A stretch of 36,608 bases of DNA. It comes from Burkholderiales bacterium. GTDB lineage: Bacteria > Pseudomonadota > Gammaproteobacteria > Burkholderiales > Casimicrobiaceae. Location: positions 1 through 36,608 of the forward strand of contig JADZDD010000015.1 in NCBI GenBank assembly GCA_020851235.1, in the 5' to 3' direction. Below are positions 1-8,452 of this stretch, piece by piece (positions within the stretch are counted from its first letter, which is position 1; every line of letters starts with the position of its first letter). Position numbers and translations under genes: made by a program. A model generated the notes under the pieces. The model had not been told where the DNA came from, did no database searches, and was given only the letters and a program-made list of their open reading frames with translations.

Positions 1-2
1 AC

Positions 3-971
3 GTCCTGGAGGGCCGCTTCCTCGTCACGCAGTTCGTGATCGCGCAGTGCATCGGCTTTGCGATCTACGCGCTCATCAGCGCGGTCGACGCGACCGTGAT
101 GCGCGGTCGTGAGCATTCGGCGCGCACGCGCTGGGTGACGTTCACGCTCACCTCGATCGTCGGTGCGTACGTCGGCTACTGGCTTGCGACGTTCATCGTC
201 GGCTGGTCGCAGTCGCGCGCCGAACTCTTCACTTGGCGAGGGGCGACATCGGTGCTCGCGGTGGCGATGATCGTCACCCTCGTGCTGGTGGCGATCTTCA
301 TTCCGCGCGAGCGGGCAGCGCGGGCGGAGGCACGCGCCGCGCGCGACGCGGCCCGGCTCGCCGCGGCGGAGCGCGAGGCGACGCTCGCGCGTATGCAACT
401 CCTGGAGGCGCAGGTCGAGCCGCACTTCCTCTACAACACGCTGGCGCACGTGATGAGCCTCGTCGACGCCGAGCCCGCACTCGCCAAACACATGCTGCAT
501 AGCCTCATCGACCTGCTGCGCGCGACGGCGCAGGCTGGGCAGCAGACGGCAACGCTCCGCTCGCAGATCGCGCTGCTGCGCGCCTACCTCGACCTCATCG
601 GCTCGCGCATGGGGGTGCGTCTGGCATGGTCGATCGAGGTCGACCCGCAGCTCATCGACCAGGCGATGGCGCCGATGCTGCTCCAGCCCGTCGTCGAGAA
701 CGCGATCAAGCACGGCCTCGAGCCCAAGATCGATGGCGGTCGGATCGACGTTCGCGTGCGCCACCGGGACAAACGCATGATCCTCACGGTGGCCGATACC
801 GGACTCGGCATTGCATCGACCCGCGATTCGTCCTCCACGGGTATCGGACTGGCCAACCTGCGGGCGCGCCTCGCTGCGCTGTACGGTGATGCGGCTTCGC
901 TCAAGCTCGCCGACAATGTCCCGCAGGGCACCGTGGTCACGATCGAATTGCCGATCGAAAGCGTCCGATGA
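3..971 (+). CDS. LytS/YehU-type sensor histidine kinase, 5' end cut off
   Basis: Membrane sensor kinase that would phosphorylate the response regulator encoded directly downstream. The reading frame is open to the left edge of the window, so the start lies outside; the first in-window GTG is at 36. Counting from that GTG, about three hydrophobic segments lie near residues 2-20, 36-57 and 70-90, followed by an Ala/Arg-rich linker. The His_kinase domain has the phosphoacceptor box QVEPHFLYNTL with His130. An HATPase follows with N-box ENAIKHG (221-227), DTGLGI (254-259) and GIGLANLR (269-276). This H-box is the LytS/AlgZ type, not HisKA. The stop overlaps the next start by four bases (ATGA), so the pair is translationally coupled. 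LytS kinases usually carry more membrane helices, which fits a missing N-terminus. The stimulus cannot be read from the sequence. Confidence 0.93.
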   Translation, partial: VLEGRFLVTQFVIAQCIGFAIYALISAVDATVMRGREHSARTRWVTFTLTSIVGAYVGYWLATFIVGWSQSRAELFTWRGATSVLAVAMIVTLVLVAIFIPRERAARAEARAARDAARLAAAEREATLARMQLLEAQVEPHFLYNTLAHVMSLVDAEPALAKHMLHSLIDLLRATAQAGQQTATLRSQIALLRAYLDLIGSRMGVRLAWSIEVDPQLIDQAMAPMLLQPVVENAIKHGLEPKIDGGRIDVRVRHRDKRMILTVADTGLGIASTRDSSSTGIGLANLRARLAALYGDAASLKLADNVPQGTVVTIELPIESVR

Positions 972-1741
972 GTGTGCAACCCACACCGGTCACGGCGATC
1001 ATCGCCGACGACGAGCCTCGGCTCGCGCGCTACCTGCAGGAGCGACTCGCCGCGTTGTGGCCGGAGCTTGCCATCGTCGGCGTGGCGGTCAACGGCCCCG
1101 AGGCGCAGGCGCTCATCACGCGCGAGGCGCCCGACATCGCCTTCCTCGACATCCGAATGCCGGCGCTGTCGGGGCTCGAGGTCGCGCAAGGCGCGGCGCG
1201 CGACGTGCGCATCGTGTTCGTGACCGCATACGACCAGTACGCGGTGGCGGCGTTCGAGCGCGCGGCAGTGGACTATCTCCTGAAGCCCGTCAGCGACGAG
1301 CGCCTCGCCGAGACGGTCGCGCGTTTGAAGGTGAGCGCGGCCGCGACCCCTTCCGTCGACATCGCGAGCGTGCTGGCCGCGATCGAGCGGCTCGATCCGG
1401 CGCGTGCGACCCCGCGCCACCTCGCGTGGATCCGGGCGTCGCGCGGCAACGAGGTCATCCTGGTCGACGTCGACGACGTCGCGTACTTTCAGGCCAACGA
1501 CAAGTACACGAGCGTGTTCACGGCGCAGGGCGAATCCCTCATTCGCACGCCGTTGAAGGAGCTCGCCGCGCAACTCGACCAGGCCCACTACTGGCAGGTC
1601 CACCGGAGCACCATCGTGAACGCGCGGCACATCGCGACGACGACGCGCGATCTTGCCGGCCGCGTCGTGTTGCGCCTCAAGACGCGGCCGGAGCCGGTGC
1701 ACGTCTCGCGCGCCTACGCGCATCTTTTCAAGCAGATGTAG
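968..1741 (+). CDS. LytTR-family response regulator
   Basis: DNA-binding partner of the upstream kinase, 257 residues, the usual length for the AlgR/LytR/YehT class. The receiver domain occupies about residues 8-122. Its acidic pair is Asp14-Asp15, the phosphoacceptor is Asp61 in FLDIRMP, the switch Thr lies in VTAYD, and the conserved Lys is Lys106 in LLKPVS. A linker of about 40 residues leads to a C-terminal LytTR domain (about 158-257), recognised by VDDVAYFQANDKYTSV, the RTPLKEL segment and HRSTIVNARHI. LytTR domains bind paired direct repeats through beta-strand loops. The ATG lies inside the kinase stop codon. The nearest downstream gene is a metal efflux transporter about 150 bases away; whether it is a target is unknown. 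Confidence 0.94.
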   Translation: MSVQPTPVTAIIADDEPRLARYLQERLAALWPELAIVGVAVNGPEAQALITREAPDIAFLDIRMPALSGLEVAQGAARDVRIVFVTAYDQYAVAAFERAAVDYLLKPVSDERLAETVARLKVSAAATPSVDIASVLAAIERLDPARATPRHLAWIRASRGNEVILVDVDDVAYFQANDKYTSVFTAQGESLIRTPLKELAAQLDQAHYWQVHRSTIVNARHIATTTRDLAGRVVLRLKTRPEPVHVSRAYAHLFKQM

Positions 1742-1763
1742 CGCACGCCCGATGCGGTCGCGG

Positions 1764-1769
1764 CACAAT
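1764..1769 (+). promoter_or_regulatory. weak candidate -10 (CACAAT) for the cation transporter
   Basis: CACAAT matches the TATAAT consensus at four of six positions and lies 119 bases before the CDF start. No -35 match is visible at 16-18 bases. Another weak hexamer, TACGCT, lies at 1824-1829. The transporter may alternatively be read from the kinase/regulator transcript. Confidence 0.2.
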
Positions 1770-1888
1770 GGCGGGCACTGCCGTCTCCCCCAAAGCGCCG
1801 GCGCCTGCCACATCCTGAAGGGGTACGCTCACGCGGCGACGGCGACTTCGGCTCGACCCTGTCGCCAGCCGCATTGCACCCACCCACC

Positions 1889-2947
1889 ATGCCGCACGAT
1901 TCCGGCCACGACGATCACGACAAGGCTCACGACCACGGCGGGCAAGACCACGGCGGGCACGACCACGGCGGGCACGAGCACGGCGGGCACGACCACGGCG
2001 CCGGGCATCGTCACGTTCCGTCGGCGACGGGAGCGCGCACGCGGCGGGCGCTCGCGTTCGCGCTCGTGCTCACCGCCGGCTTCGCCCTCGTCGAGGCGAT
2101 CGGCGGGTACCTCGCCGGGTCACTCGCGCTCATCTCCGATGCCGGTCACATGGTCACCGATGCCGCCGCGCTGGCGCTCGCGCTCTTCGCGCACGCGATC
2201 GGGCGCCGGCCGGCGTCGAGTCGCGCCTCGTACGGCTACGGACGCGCCGAAGTGCTGGCCGCCTTCGTCAATGCCCTCGCCATGCTTGCCATCGTCCTGT
2301 TCATCGCGGTCGAAGCGGTGCGCCGGCTGCTCGAGCCGGTACCGGTGGCAGGCGGCATGGTGACCGTGATCGGCAGCGTCGGACTCGCGGTCAACGTCGC
2401 CGCAGCGGGGATGCTGTGGCGCGCCTCGGCCGAATCGCTCAATGCGCGCGGTGCGCTGCTGCACGTCATGGGCGATCTGCTCGGTTCGTTCGCGGCCATC
2501 GTCGCCGGCGTCGTGATCATGGTGACCGGCTGGACGCCGATCGACCCGATCCTCTCGGTCGTGGTGGCGCTGCTCATCGTGCGCTCCACGTGGCAGCTCC
2601 TGCGGCAATCGACGGGTGTGCTCATGGAGGGCGTGCCGCGCCATCTCGACTACGACGCGATCGGACGCTCGCTTGCGGCGCTGCCCGGCGTCGTGGACGT
2701 GCACGATCTGCACGTCTGGAACATGGGCAGCAACGAGGTTGCGCTGTCGGCCCACCTGTCGATCGGGCGCGGCGACGCGTGGTTGCCGATCCTTGCCCAG
2801 GCCCGGCGCATGCTCGCCACCGACTACGCGATCCGGCACGCGACGCTGCAACCCACGTGGCCCGTGGCGCCCGTGATCGCTGGCAGCGATCGCGTCATTG
2901 CGCTCGTGCCGGTCGCGCCCGACGACGGGCACGAGCACTCGCACTGA
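1889..2947 (+). CDS. Cation diffusion facilitator (zinc-type) efflux transporter
   Basis: Inner-membrane metal/proton antiporter of the CDF family (ZitB/CzcD type), exporting Zn(II) and perhaps other divalent ions. I place the start at ATG 1889 (352 residues); an in-frame TTG at 1874 would add five. Residues 3-45 are a histidine-, glycine- and aspartate-rich tail built from GHDHG-like repeats, typical of metal-binding N-termini in this family. Six membrane helices follow. The paired metal-site motifs are seen: HMVTDAAAL in helix II (HxxxD) and HVMGDLLGS in helix V (HxxxD). The C-terminal cytoplasmic domain contains VVDVHDLHVWNMGS, the ferredoxin-like metal-sensing fold of CDFs, and the protein ends in a HEHSH tail. 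It runs toward corA, with about 55 bases between the two stops. Metal specificity is inferred from family resemblance only. Confidence 0.93.
   Translation: MPHDSGHDDHDKAHDHGGQDHGGHDHGGHEHGGHDHGAGHRHVPSATGARTRRALAFALVLTAGFALVEAIGGYLAGSLALISDAGHMVTDAAALALALFAHAIGRRPASSRASYGYGRAEVLAAFVNALAMLAIVLFIAVEAVRRLLEPVPVAGGMVTVIGSVGLAVNVAAAGMLWRASAESLNARGALLHVMGDLLGSFAAIVAGVVIMVTGWTPIDPILSVVVALLIVRSTWQLLRQSTGVLMEGVPRHLDYDAIGRSLAALPGVVDVHDLHVWNMGSNEVALSAHLSIGRGDAWLPILAQARRMLATDYAIRHATLQPTWPVAPVIAGSDRVIALVPVAPDDGHEHSH
1931..2005 (+). repeat. Tandem 15-bp repeat encoding the His-rich tail
   Basis: Five head-to-tail units of 15 bases starting at 1931, 1946, 1961, 1976 and 1991 with core GACCACGGCGGGCAC. Units 2 and 3 are identical, units 1 and 4 differ by one base, and unit 5 diverges at its end. 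Each encodes five residues of the DHGGH type. The unit is a multiple of three, so copy-number change would lengthen or shorten the metal-binding tail without a frameshift. Confidence 0.9.
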
Positions 2948-3002
2948 GGCGCAACCGCAGGTCAGGGCGTTCCCGTGCCCCGGCGTGCGATCGGCCCGGC
3001 GC

Positions 3003-3983
3003 CTAGAGCCACTTCAGCTTGCGGAAGTGGAAGAAGAGGTAGATGTCGACGATGATCATGGCGCCGATGGTGAGCGGGTAGCCGAACGCCCACTTGAGTT
3101 CGGGCATGTTCTCGAAGTTCATGCCGTAGATCCCGGCGACCATGGTGGGCACGGCGATGATCGCCGCCCACGCCGCGAGCTTCTTCGTGACCTCGCTGTC
3201 CGACAGCGAGATCATCCCCAGGTTGACCTGGATCGCCGTTTGCAGCATTTCGCGGATCCCCTCGATCGCGGTGTGGATGCGATGCAGGTGATCGTAGACG
3301 TCGCGAAAATACTCGTTCATTCCGGTGCAGACCTGCGGAACGCGGCCGCCGTACAACCGTCCGGTCGCTTCCATGAGCGGGTCGACGGCGTGCTTGAGCG
3401 TCATGAGCTTCTGCTTCAAGGCATAGAGCGCCTCGATGTTGTCGCGAGCCGCATTGCGCTCGAAGATCTGCGCCTCGATCGATTCGAGTTCGGTCTCGAG
3501 CGAATCGAGGATCGGAAAATAGCGGTCTACGACGTTGTCGAGCACCGCGTAGAAGACGTACCCGGCGCCGTTCTTGAGCAGCTCCGGTTCGCGCTCGGTG
3601 CGGGCCCGCATCGCGGCGAAGCCGACGTGCGTGCGATGGCGCACGGTGAGCACGTAGTTGGGGCCGACGAAGATGTCGACCTCGCCGGTGACGAGCTCCT
3701 CGTCGCCTTCGGGTGACCTCTCGCGCTCGACGGTGTGGACGGCCGCAAAGAGCGAGTCGCCGTATTCCTCGATCTTCGGGCGCTGGTGGCCGTGGCGGGC
3801 ATCCTCGACCGCGAGCTCGTGGAGCCCGAACTCGACCGCCATCTCCGCAAGCTCGTCCATCGATGGCTCGAACAGCGCGACCCAGACGAAGCAGTCGGCG
3901 CGGCTCACGTACTCGCTGATGTGCTCGACGGGAATGTCGGCGAGCTTGTGCCCGTCCTGATAGGCAACGCAACTGATGAGCAT
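3003..3983 (-). CDS. corA: CorA-family magnesium/cobalt transport protein
   Basis: Inner-membrane channel for Mg2+ (also Co2+ and Ni2+ in characterised members), 326 residues. The N-terminal cytoplasmic part (about 1-250) is alpha/beta then strongly helical, with the long helix region around [18 protein letters not shown]. Two C-terminal helices follow. The signature GMN is at residues 287-289 in [12 protein letters not shown], at the end of the first helix, and the second helix is followed by a basic tail (FRKLKWL) as in E. coli CorA. The start is the ATG read from 3983, with a strong -10-like TATGAT 35 bases upstream. The gene runs toward the CDF transporter and away from pncB. No Mg2+-sensing leader was recognised. 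Confidence 0.93.
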   Translation of the reverse strand: MLISCVAYQDGHKLADIPVEHISEYVSRADCFVWVALFEPSMDELAEMAVEFGLHELAVEDARHGHQRPKIEEYGDSLFAAVHTVERERSPEGDEELVTGEVDIFVGPNYVLTVRHRTHVGFAAMRARTEREPELLKNGAGYVFYAVLDNVVDRYFPILDSLETELESIEAQIFERNAARDNIEALYALKQKLMTLKHAVDPLMEATGRLYGGRVPQVCTGMNEYFRDVYDHLHRIHTAIEGIREMLQTAIQVNLGMISLSDSEVTKKLAAWAAIIAVPTMVAGIYGMNFENMPELKWAFGYPLTIGAMIIVDIYLFFHFRKLKWL

Positions 3984-4018
3984 CGTGGTCGGCGGGTCGG
4001 GTGCGGCGCAGTGCCTGC

Positions 4019-4024
4019 ATCATA
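4019..4024 (-). promoter_or_regulatory. Candidate -10 element (TATGAT) for corA
   Basis: Read on the minus strand the hexamer is TATGAT, five of six to consensus, with its 3' end 35 bases before the corA ATG. The position 17 bases upstream reads TGGGAG, not a recognisable -35. Confidence 0.5.
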
Positions 4025-4258
4025 AGCGCGCGGTGACGCTCCTCCCAAGCCGTGGGCCCGGATTCGGCCGTCGCGGGCGCGTGAGCGTGGCGCGGGTGCC
4101 AACGATCGGGAAAGCCGGGCCGGCGCCACACCAGGTGACGGGCGGTGGGCGTCGACCGTACCGGGGCAGGGGGTGGATGCCGGGTCGGCGCACCCCTCGC
4201 GGTCGCGACCGGTTGGGGCCGCCGGGTGCCGCCACCGGCCGCCTCACGCCGCACGCGG

Positions 4259-4264
4259 TACCAT
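4259..4264 (+). promoter_or_regulatory. Candidate -10 element (TACCAT) for pncB
   Basis: TACCAT matches four of six bases of the -10 consensus, including the key TA and final T. It ends 29 bases before the chosen GTG start, predicting a leader of about 20 bases. No -35 is visible. TACCAT recurs upstream of other genes in this window. Confidence 0.45.
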
Positions 4265-4293
4265 GCCGAGTTTCGTCCGCGCACTCCCCCATC

Positions 4294-5505
4294 GTGATCA
4301 TTCCCTCCCTGCTCGACACCGACCTGTACAAGTTCACCATGATGCAGGTGGTGCAGCACCACTTCGCCGAGGCCCAGGTCGAGTACCGCTTCAAGTGCCG
4401 CAATCCCGACGTCGACCTCGCTCCGTACGTCGACGAGATTCGCGAAGAGATTCGCCACCTGTGCTCGCTTCGCTTCACCCGCGAAGAGCTCGAATACCTC
4501 CGGCGCTGGCGCTTCTTCAAGAGCGACTACGTCGACCTCCTCGGGCTCTTCCATCTCGACGAGCGCTTCGTGCACGTCGCGCGGCGCGACGATTCTCCGC
4601 GCGAGATCGACATCGCGATCAAGGGCCCGTGGCTGCATACGATCCTCTTCGAGGTCCCGATCCTTGCGATCGTTTGCGAGGTGTACTACCGGAACAACGT
4701 GGTCGCGCCGGACTTCGCGGAGGGGCGCCGCCGCCTGGCCGCCAAGATCGCGCAGGCCAACACCGTCGAGGGCACGGACTTTCGCATCGCCGACTACGGC
4801 ACGCGCCGGCGCTTCTCGCGCGCGTGGCACGGCGAGGTGCTCGCGGCGCTGAAGCAGGGCATGCCGACGCACTTCGTCGGCACGAGCAACGTCCTGCTGG
4901 CGATGGAGCAGGGGCTCACCCCGCTCGGCACGATGGCGCACGAGTACCTGCAGGCGTGCCAGGCGGTGGGTCCGCGCCTGCGCGATTCGCAGTCGTTCGC
5001 CTTCAACATGTGGGCTCGCGAGTATCGCGGCGACCTCGGCATCGCCTTGTCCGATGTCGTCGGCTTCGATGCGTTCCTGCGTGATTTCGATCTCTTCTTC
5101 TGCAAGCTCTTCGACGGCGTGCGCCACGATTCGGGTGATCCCTTCGAGTGGGGCGACAAGCTGATTGCGCACTACCAGAAGATGCGAATCGATCCGCGCA
5201 CGAAGACGATGGTGTTCTCCGACAGCCTTACGATCCCGCTGGCGATCCGGCTGTACGAGTACTTCAAGGGGCGCACGCAGACGTCGTTCGGGATCGGCAC
5301 CAATCTCACCAATGATCTTGGTTACCCGTCGTTGCAGTGCGTGATCAAGATGACCCGCTGCAACGGCCAGCCGGTCGCCAAGATCAGCGACGAGCCGTCG
5401 AAGACGATGGACTACGATCCGTCGTACGTCGCGTACCTGCGCGAAGTGTTCCAGGTGCCGGCGACACCGCCGCCCGTCGCGCCGGTCGCGACGGGCGCTT
5501 CGTGA
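4294..5505 (+). CDS. pncB: Nicotinate phosphoribosyltransferase
   Basis: Converts nicotinate and PRPP to nicotinate mononucleotide (ATP-assisted) in the NAD salvage pathway; cytoplasmic. The frame is open further upstream, but family homology begins at [15 protein letters not shown], so I choose GTG 4294, giving 403 residues, close to the usual ~400. Visible family features are the N-terminal [11 protein letters not shown] segment, the VEYRFKCRN strand, the central HEYLQACQA region, and the phosphoribosyl-binding core with GVRHDSGDP and FSDSL, followed by GIGTNLTND. No Shine-Dalgarno sequence is evident. The next gene starts only 28 bases after the stop but has its own -10-like element. Confidence 0.93.
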   Translation: MIIPSLLDTDLYKFTMMQVVQHHFAEAQVEYRFKCRNPDVDLAPYVDEIREEIRHLCSLRFTREELEYLRRWRFFKSDYVDLLGLFHLDERFVHVARRDDSPREIDIAIKGPWLHTILFEVPILAIVCEVYYRNNVVAPDFAEGRRRLAAKIAQANTVEGTDFRIADYGTRRRFSRAWHGEVLAALKQGMPTHFVGTSNVLLAMEQGLTPLGTMAHEYLQACQAVGPRLRDSQSFAFNMWAREYRGDLGIALSDVVGFDAFLRDFDLFFCKLFDGVRHDSGDPFEWGDKLIAHYQKMRIDPRTKTMVFSDSLTIPLAIRLYEYFKGRTQTSFGIGTNLTNDLGYPSLQCVIKMTRCNGQPVAKISDEPSKTMDYDPSYVAYLREVFQVPATPPPVAPVATGAS

Positions 5506-5520
5506 CGGGGGGCGGCGGAG

Positions 5521-5526
5521 TAGCAT
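5521..5526 (+). promoter_or_regulatory. Candidate -10 (TAGCAT) placed for a leaderless GspE-like mRNA
   Basis: TAGCAT matches four of six -10 consensus bases and lies seven bases before ATG 5534. A transcript initiated at the normal distance from this hexamer would begin at or next to the start codon. No Shine-Dalgarno sequence is present between them. No -35 match is obvious. Confidence 0.45.
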
Positions 5527-5533
5527 TGCCGTC

Positions 5534-7384
5534 ATGGCTTCCCATCCCACGAGCAGCAGACCCGCGCCCGGCCTTCGCCCAGCGACGCCTGGCGGATCGC
5601 ACCCGTCCCCGGGCCCCGGGGGGCCGCGCATGGCGCGTCCTCCCGACCGACGACTCGCGCTCGACGACATCGTCCGGCGGATGGCTGCCGACGGTCTGAT
5701 CACGCTGCCGGAGGCCGAGCACCTCGCGCGCTCGCGCACGCGCCAGTTCGATCACCCGCTCGAGCTCATCGCGGCGCAGAAGCTCAAGTCCGGAAAGCCG
5801 CCGCACAAGGTGCTCACGCTCGAGTACCTCGTCGAATGGCTGGCCGGACAGCTCAAGGTTCCCTATTACCACATCGATCCGCTCAAGATCGACCTCGTCG
5901 CGGTCACGCAGACGATGTCGAACGCGTACGCCGAGCGCTTTCGCATCCTGCCGGTGGCAGTCGATCGCCTGACCGTGACGGTCGCGACGTCCGAGCCTTT
6001 CGTGCGGGCGTGGGCCGACGACCTCGAGGAAATGATCAAGCGGGAGGTGAAGTTCGTCTTCGCCAACCCGGTCGAGATCAAGCGCTACATCAGCGAGTTC
6101 TTCAATCTCGCGCGATCGATGAAGCGCGCGCAGGAGAAGAGCAAGGGATCGCTCACCGTCAGCAATTTCGAGCAGCTCGTCGAACTCGGCGCGCACGGGC
6201 ACCTCGACGCCAACGACCAGCACATCGTCCACATCGTCGACTGGCTGTGGCAGTACGCGTTCGAGCAGCGCGCCTCCGACATCCACGTCGAGCCGCGTCG
6301 CGACGCCGGGATCGTGCGCTTTCGCATCGACGGCATCCTCCATCAGGTGTACACGATTCCGCAGCCGGTGCTCGTCGCGATGACCTCGCGCATCAAGCTC
6401 CTCGCGCGCATGGAGATCGTCGAGCGCCGCCGGCCACAGGACGGGCGCATCAAGACGCTCTCCCCCGACGGCGACGAGGTGGAGTTGCGCATCTCGACGA
6501 TGCCGACGGCCTTCGGCGAGAAGCTCGTCATGCGCATCTTCACCCCCGAAGTGCTGGTGCGCGAGTACGCCGAACTGGGCTTCACGCCGGACGATCGCGA
6601 GCGCTGGGAGCACATGATCCGGCAGCCGAACGGGGTGATCCTCGTCACCGGACCGACGGGCTCGGGCAAGACGACGACGCTGTATTCGTCGCTGAAGACC
6701 CTCGCGACACCCGAGGTCAACGTGTGCACGATCGAGGACCCGATCGAGATGATCGAGCCGCTCTTCAACCAGATGCAGGTGCAGCCCACGATCGGTGTCG
6801 ATTTCGCATCGGGCGTGCGCACGCTGATGCGGCAGGATCCCGACATCATCATGGTGGGTGAGATCCGCGATCTCGACACCGCCGACATGGCGGTACAGGC
6901 GGCATTGACGGGCCACCTCGTCCTGTCGACGCTGCACACGAACGATGCGCCGACGGCGGTCACGCGACTGCTCGACCTCAAGGTGCCGCCGTATCTCCTG
7001 TCGTCGACGCTCCTGGGCGTGATGGCGCAGCGCCTCGTGCGCACGCTGTGTCCGCACTGCAAGACGCCGGCCGAGCCGCCCGACGACGAGACGTGGAAGA
7101 TGATGACGGCGCCCTGGCGCGCCGACAAGCCGGCGCAGGTCATGGCGCCGGTCGGTTGCCTCGAATGCCGGATGACCGGCTACCTGGGTCGCATCGGACT
7201 CTACGAGATCATGGTGCTGACGCCGGCGTTGCGCCGTCTCGTCACGCACGACGCCGACGATCGCGCGATCCGCGAGCAGGCGTACAAGGATGGCATGAAG
7301 CCGCTGCGGGTCTCGGGCGCGATGAAGGTCGCCGCGGGGATCACCACCGCCGACGAGGTCCTGAAGATCGCGCCGCTCGCGTGA
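5534..7384 (+). CDS. GspE/PilB-type secretion or pilus assembly ATPase
   Basis: Cytoplasmic hexameric ATPase of the type II secretion/type IV pilus superfamily, 616 residues. A Pro/Gly/Ser-rich stretch (about 1-33) precedes an MshEN/GspE N-terminal domain (about 38-190). The core ATPase follows: Walker A GPTGSGKT at 373-380, the Asp-box region CTIEDPIE, and Walker B DIIMVGEIRD, then the His-box LSTLHTND. A zinc-binding tetracysteine is present (Cys506/Cys509 in CPHC, Cys542/Cys545 in CLEC), which marks GspE/PilB rather than the retraction ATPase PilT. ATG 5534 is preferred because of its -10 spacing; an ATG at 5630 (MARPPDRR) is an alternative. No secretin, inner-membrane platform or pilin gene is nearby, so its machine must be encoded elsewhere. 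It could be a T2SS, a pilus or a biofilm-related ATPase. Confidence 0.92.
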   Translation: MASHPTSSRPAPGLRPATPGGSHPSPGPGGPRMARPPDRRLALDDIVRRMAADGLITLPEAEHLARSRTRQFDHPLELIAAQKLKSGKPPHKVLTLEYLVEWLAGQLKVPYYHIDPLKIDLVAVTQTMSNAYAERFRILPVAVDRLTVTVATSEPFVRAWADDLEEMIKREVKFVFANPVEIKRYISEFFNLARSMKRAQEKSKGSLTVSNFEQLVELGAHGHLDANDQHIVHIVDWLWQYAFEQRASDIHVEPRRDAGIVRFRIDGILHQVYTIPQPVLVAMTSRIKLLARMEIVERRRPQDGRIKTLSPDGDEVELRISTMPTAFGEKLVMRIFTPEVLVREYAELGFTPDDRERWEHMIRQPNGVILVTGPTGSGKTTTLYSSLKTLATPEVNVCTIEDPIEMIEPLFNQMQVQPTIGVDFASGVRTLMRQDPDIIMVGEIRDLDTADMAVQAALTGHLVLSTLHTNDAPTAVTRLLDLKVPPYLLSSTLLGVMAQRLVRTLCPHCKTPAEPPDDETWKMMTAPWRADKPAQVMAPVGCLECRMTGYLGRIGLYEIMVLTPALRRLVTHDADDRAIREQAYKDGMKPLRVSGAMKVAAGITTADEVLKIAPLA

Positions 7385-7389
7385 TTCCG

Positions 7390-7869
7390 CTACGCGGGAA
7401 TGAACTTGAGCGCGATCCCGTTGTTGCAGTAGCGCTGGCCCGTGGGCTTCGGACCGTCGTCGAAGACGTGCCCCTGATGTCCGCCGCAGCGGCGGCAGTG
7501 ATACTCGGTGCGCGGGTAGAGGAGCTTGTAGTCGACCTTGGTGGCGAGCGCGCCGGGGATCGGCGCCCAGAAGCTCGGCCAGCCGGTCCCGCTGTCGAAC
7601 TTGGTGTCCGAAGTGAAAAGCGGCGTTGCGCAGCCGGCGCAGGCGAAGGTTCCCTTGCGCTTCTCGTCGTTGAGCGGGCTCGTGAACGGGCGCTCGGTTC
7701 CTTCCTCGCGCAGGACGTGAAACTGCTCGGCGGTGAGCGTGCGGCGCCATTCGTCAGGCGTCTTCGTGATCGTGCCCGGGGCGGCAGCGCGCGCGCCGGC
7801 AACCGGGAGCGCGCTTGCCGCGGCAACGGCGGCGCTGCGATGGAGGAAGTGGCGTCGGGTCATCGTCAT
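7390..7869 (-). CDS. msrB: Exported peptide-methionine (R)-S-oxide reductase MsrB
   Basis: Reduces the R epimer of methionine sulfoxide in proteins; 159 residues. The N-terminus [16 protein letters not shown] resembles a twin-arginine signal (RRxFL) with cleavage near ARA at 26-30, so the enzyme should act in the periplasm. The MsrB domain covers about 35-157. Zinc ligands are Cys77/Cys80 (CAGC) and Cys125/Cys128 (CRRC). The catalytic cysteine is Cys148 in [11 protein letters not shown]; cytosolic MsrB proteins usually have INS after this cysteine, and the NNG form fits an exported subfamily. SGTGWPSF and [17 protein letters not shown] are diagnostic. It runs toward the GspE-like gene with only five bases between stops. 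No membrane partner such as MsrQ or a thioredoxin-like reductant is adjacent. Confidence 0.94.
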   Translation of the reverse strand: MTMTRRHFLHRSAAVAAASALPVAGARAAAPGTITKTPDEWRRTLTAEQFHVLREEGTERPFTSPLNDEKRKGTFACAGCATPLFTSDTKFDSGTGWPSFWAPIPGALATKVDYKLLYPRTEYHCRRCGGHQGHVFDDGPKPTGQRYCNNGIALKFIPA

Positions 7870-8047
7870 GGGGCGTGCTCGGTGGGCGTCGCGGTCAGGA
7901 CAGCGTCACAAGCATACGCGCTACCCGCCACGGGCGCACGCCATCACGATGGCCCCGGCGCCGCGCGCCGGCGACCTCGCGACGCGCGGTGACCGCGCGA
8001 CGGGCCGACCGGGTGTCGGGTCACCCGGTCGCCACGCCCCCGCAAGC

Positions 8048-8452
8048 TCAGCCCCGCGCATAGCGCACGGGCTGGCGCACGTCCTTCAGCATTTCGAAGA
8101 TCATGCGCTCGACCGGATCCGGGGTGCCGAGTTCGACCGTCACCGCGGTTGGTCCGGCGTACGCCGTGTGGCCGAGCATGCGCGCGAAACTGGCCGCGAT
8201 GTTGTCCCCGTAGCCGGGCTCTGCGGCTTGCGCCGCGCCGGGCGCGCGCCCGTTGAGCGCGGCCTCGGTCGGATCATTGCCGCCACGGGCCACGGCGACG
8301 ACGAGCGGTCGGTCGCAGGGATCACAGGCGTGCATCGCCACGCATGCGGCCTCGCCGCTTTTCGCGACATTCGTGAGGGGAATCGGGTCAGCCGCAAGGG
8401 GCGCGTGGGACAGGGTGGCCGCGATCAGGGCGGCGACGGTGCGGATCTTCAT
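8048..8452 (-). CDS. Small exported protein of unknown function
   Basis: I do not recognise this 134-residue protein. The start is ATG 8452 because a purine-rich GAAGGAA lies seven bases before it and a typical Sec signal peptide follows (KIRTVAALIAATLSHAPLA, likely cleaved after ALA near residue 20). The mature part begins ADPIPLTNVAKSG and carries three clustered cysteines in ACVAMHACDPCDRP, spaced C-x5-C-x2-C. This could be a disulfide or a metal site. The rest is Ala/Gly/Pro-rich with no membrane helix, and the tail (DPVERMIFEMLKDVRQP) is predicted helical. It lies upstream of msrB on the same strand with about 180 bases between, so a shared transcript is possible but unproven. Codon use matches its neighbours. 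Confidence 0.68.
   Translation of the reverse strand: MKIRTVAALIAATLSHAPLAADPIPLTNVAKSGEAACVAMHACDPCDRPLVVAVARGGNDPTEAALNGRAPGAAQAAEPGYGDNIAASFARMLGHTAYAGPTAVTVELGTPDPVERMIFEMLKDVRQPVRYARG

Larger units (their letters stand above)
3984..4293. other. 310-bp divergent intergenic region between corA and pncB
   Basis: This is the longest stretch without a gene in the window. It holds a -10-like hexamer for each flanking gene (minus strand 4019-4024, plus strand 4259-4264). The plus-strand pncB reading frame stays open through it, but that translation resembles no part of a nicotinate phosphoribosyltransferase, so I read it as non-coding. No RNA gene or long inverted repeat is evident. Confidence 0.6.

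Noticed and set aside
1931-2005. CRISPR-like array
   Set aside because: The units are contiguous 15-bp coding repeats with no spacers.
2962-5739. A 925-codon open frame on the minus strand
   Set aside because: It is antisense to pncB and covers corA in another frame; its Arg/Ala-rich translation has no domain. Long open antisense frames are expected at this GC content.
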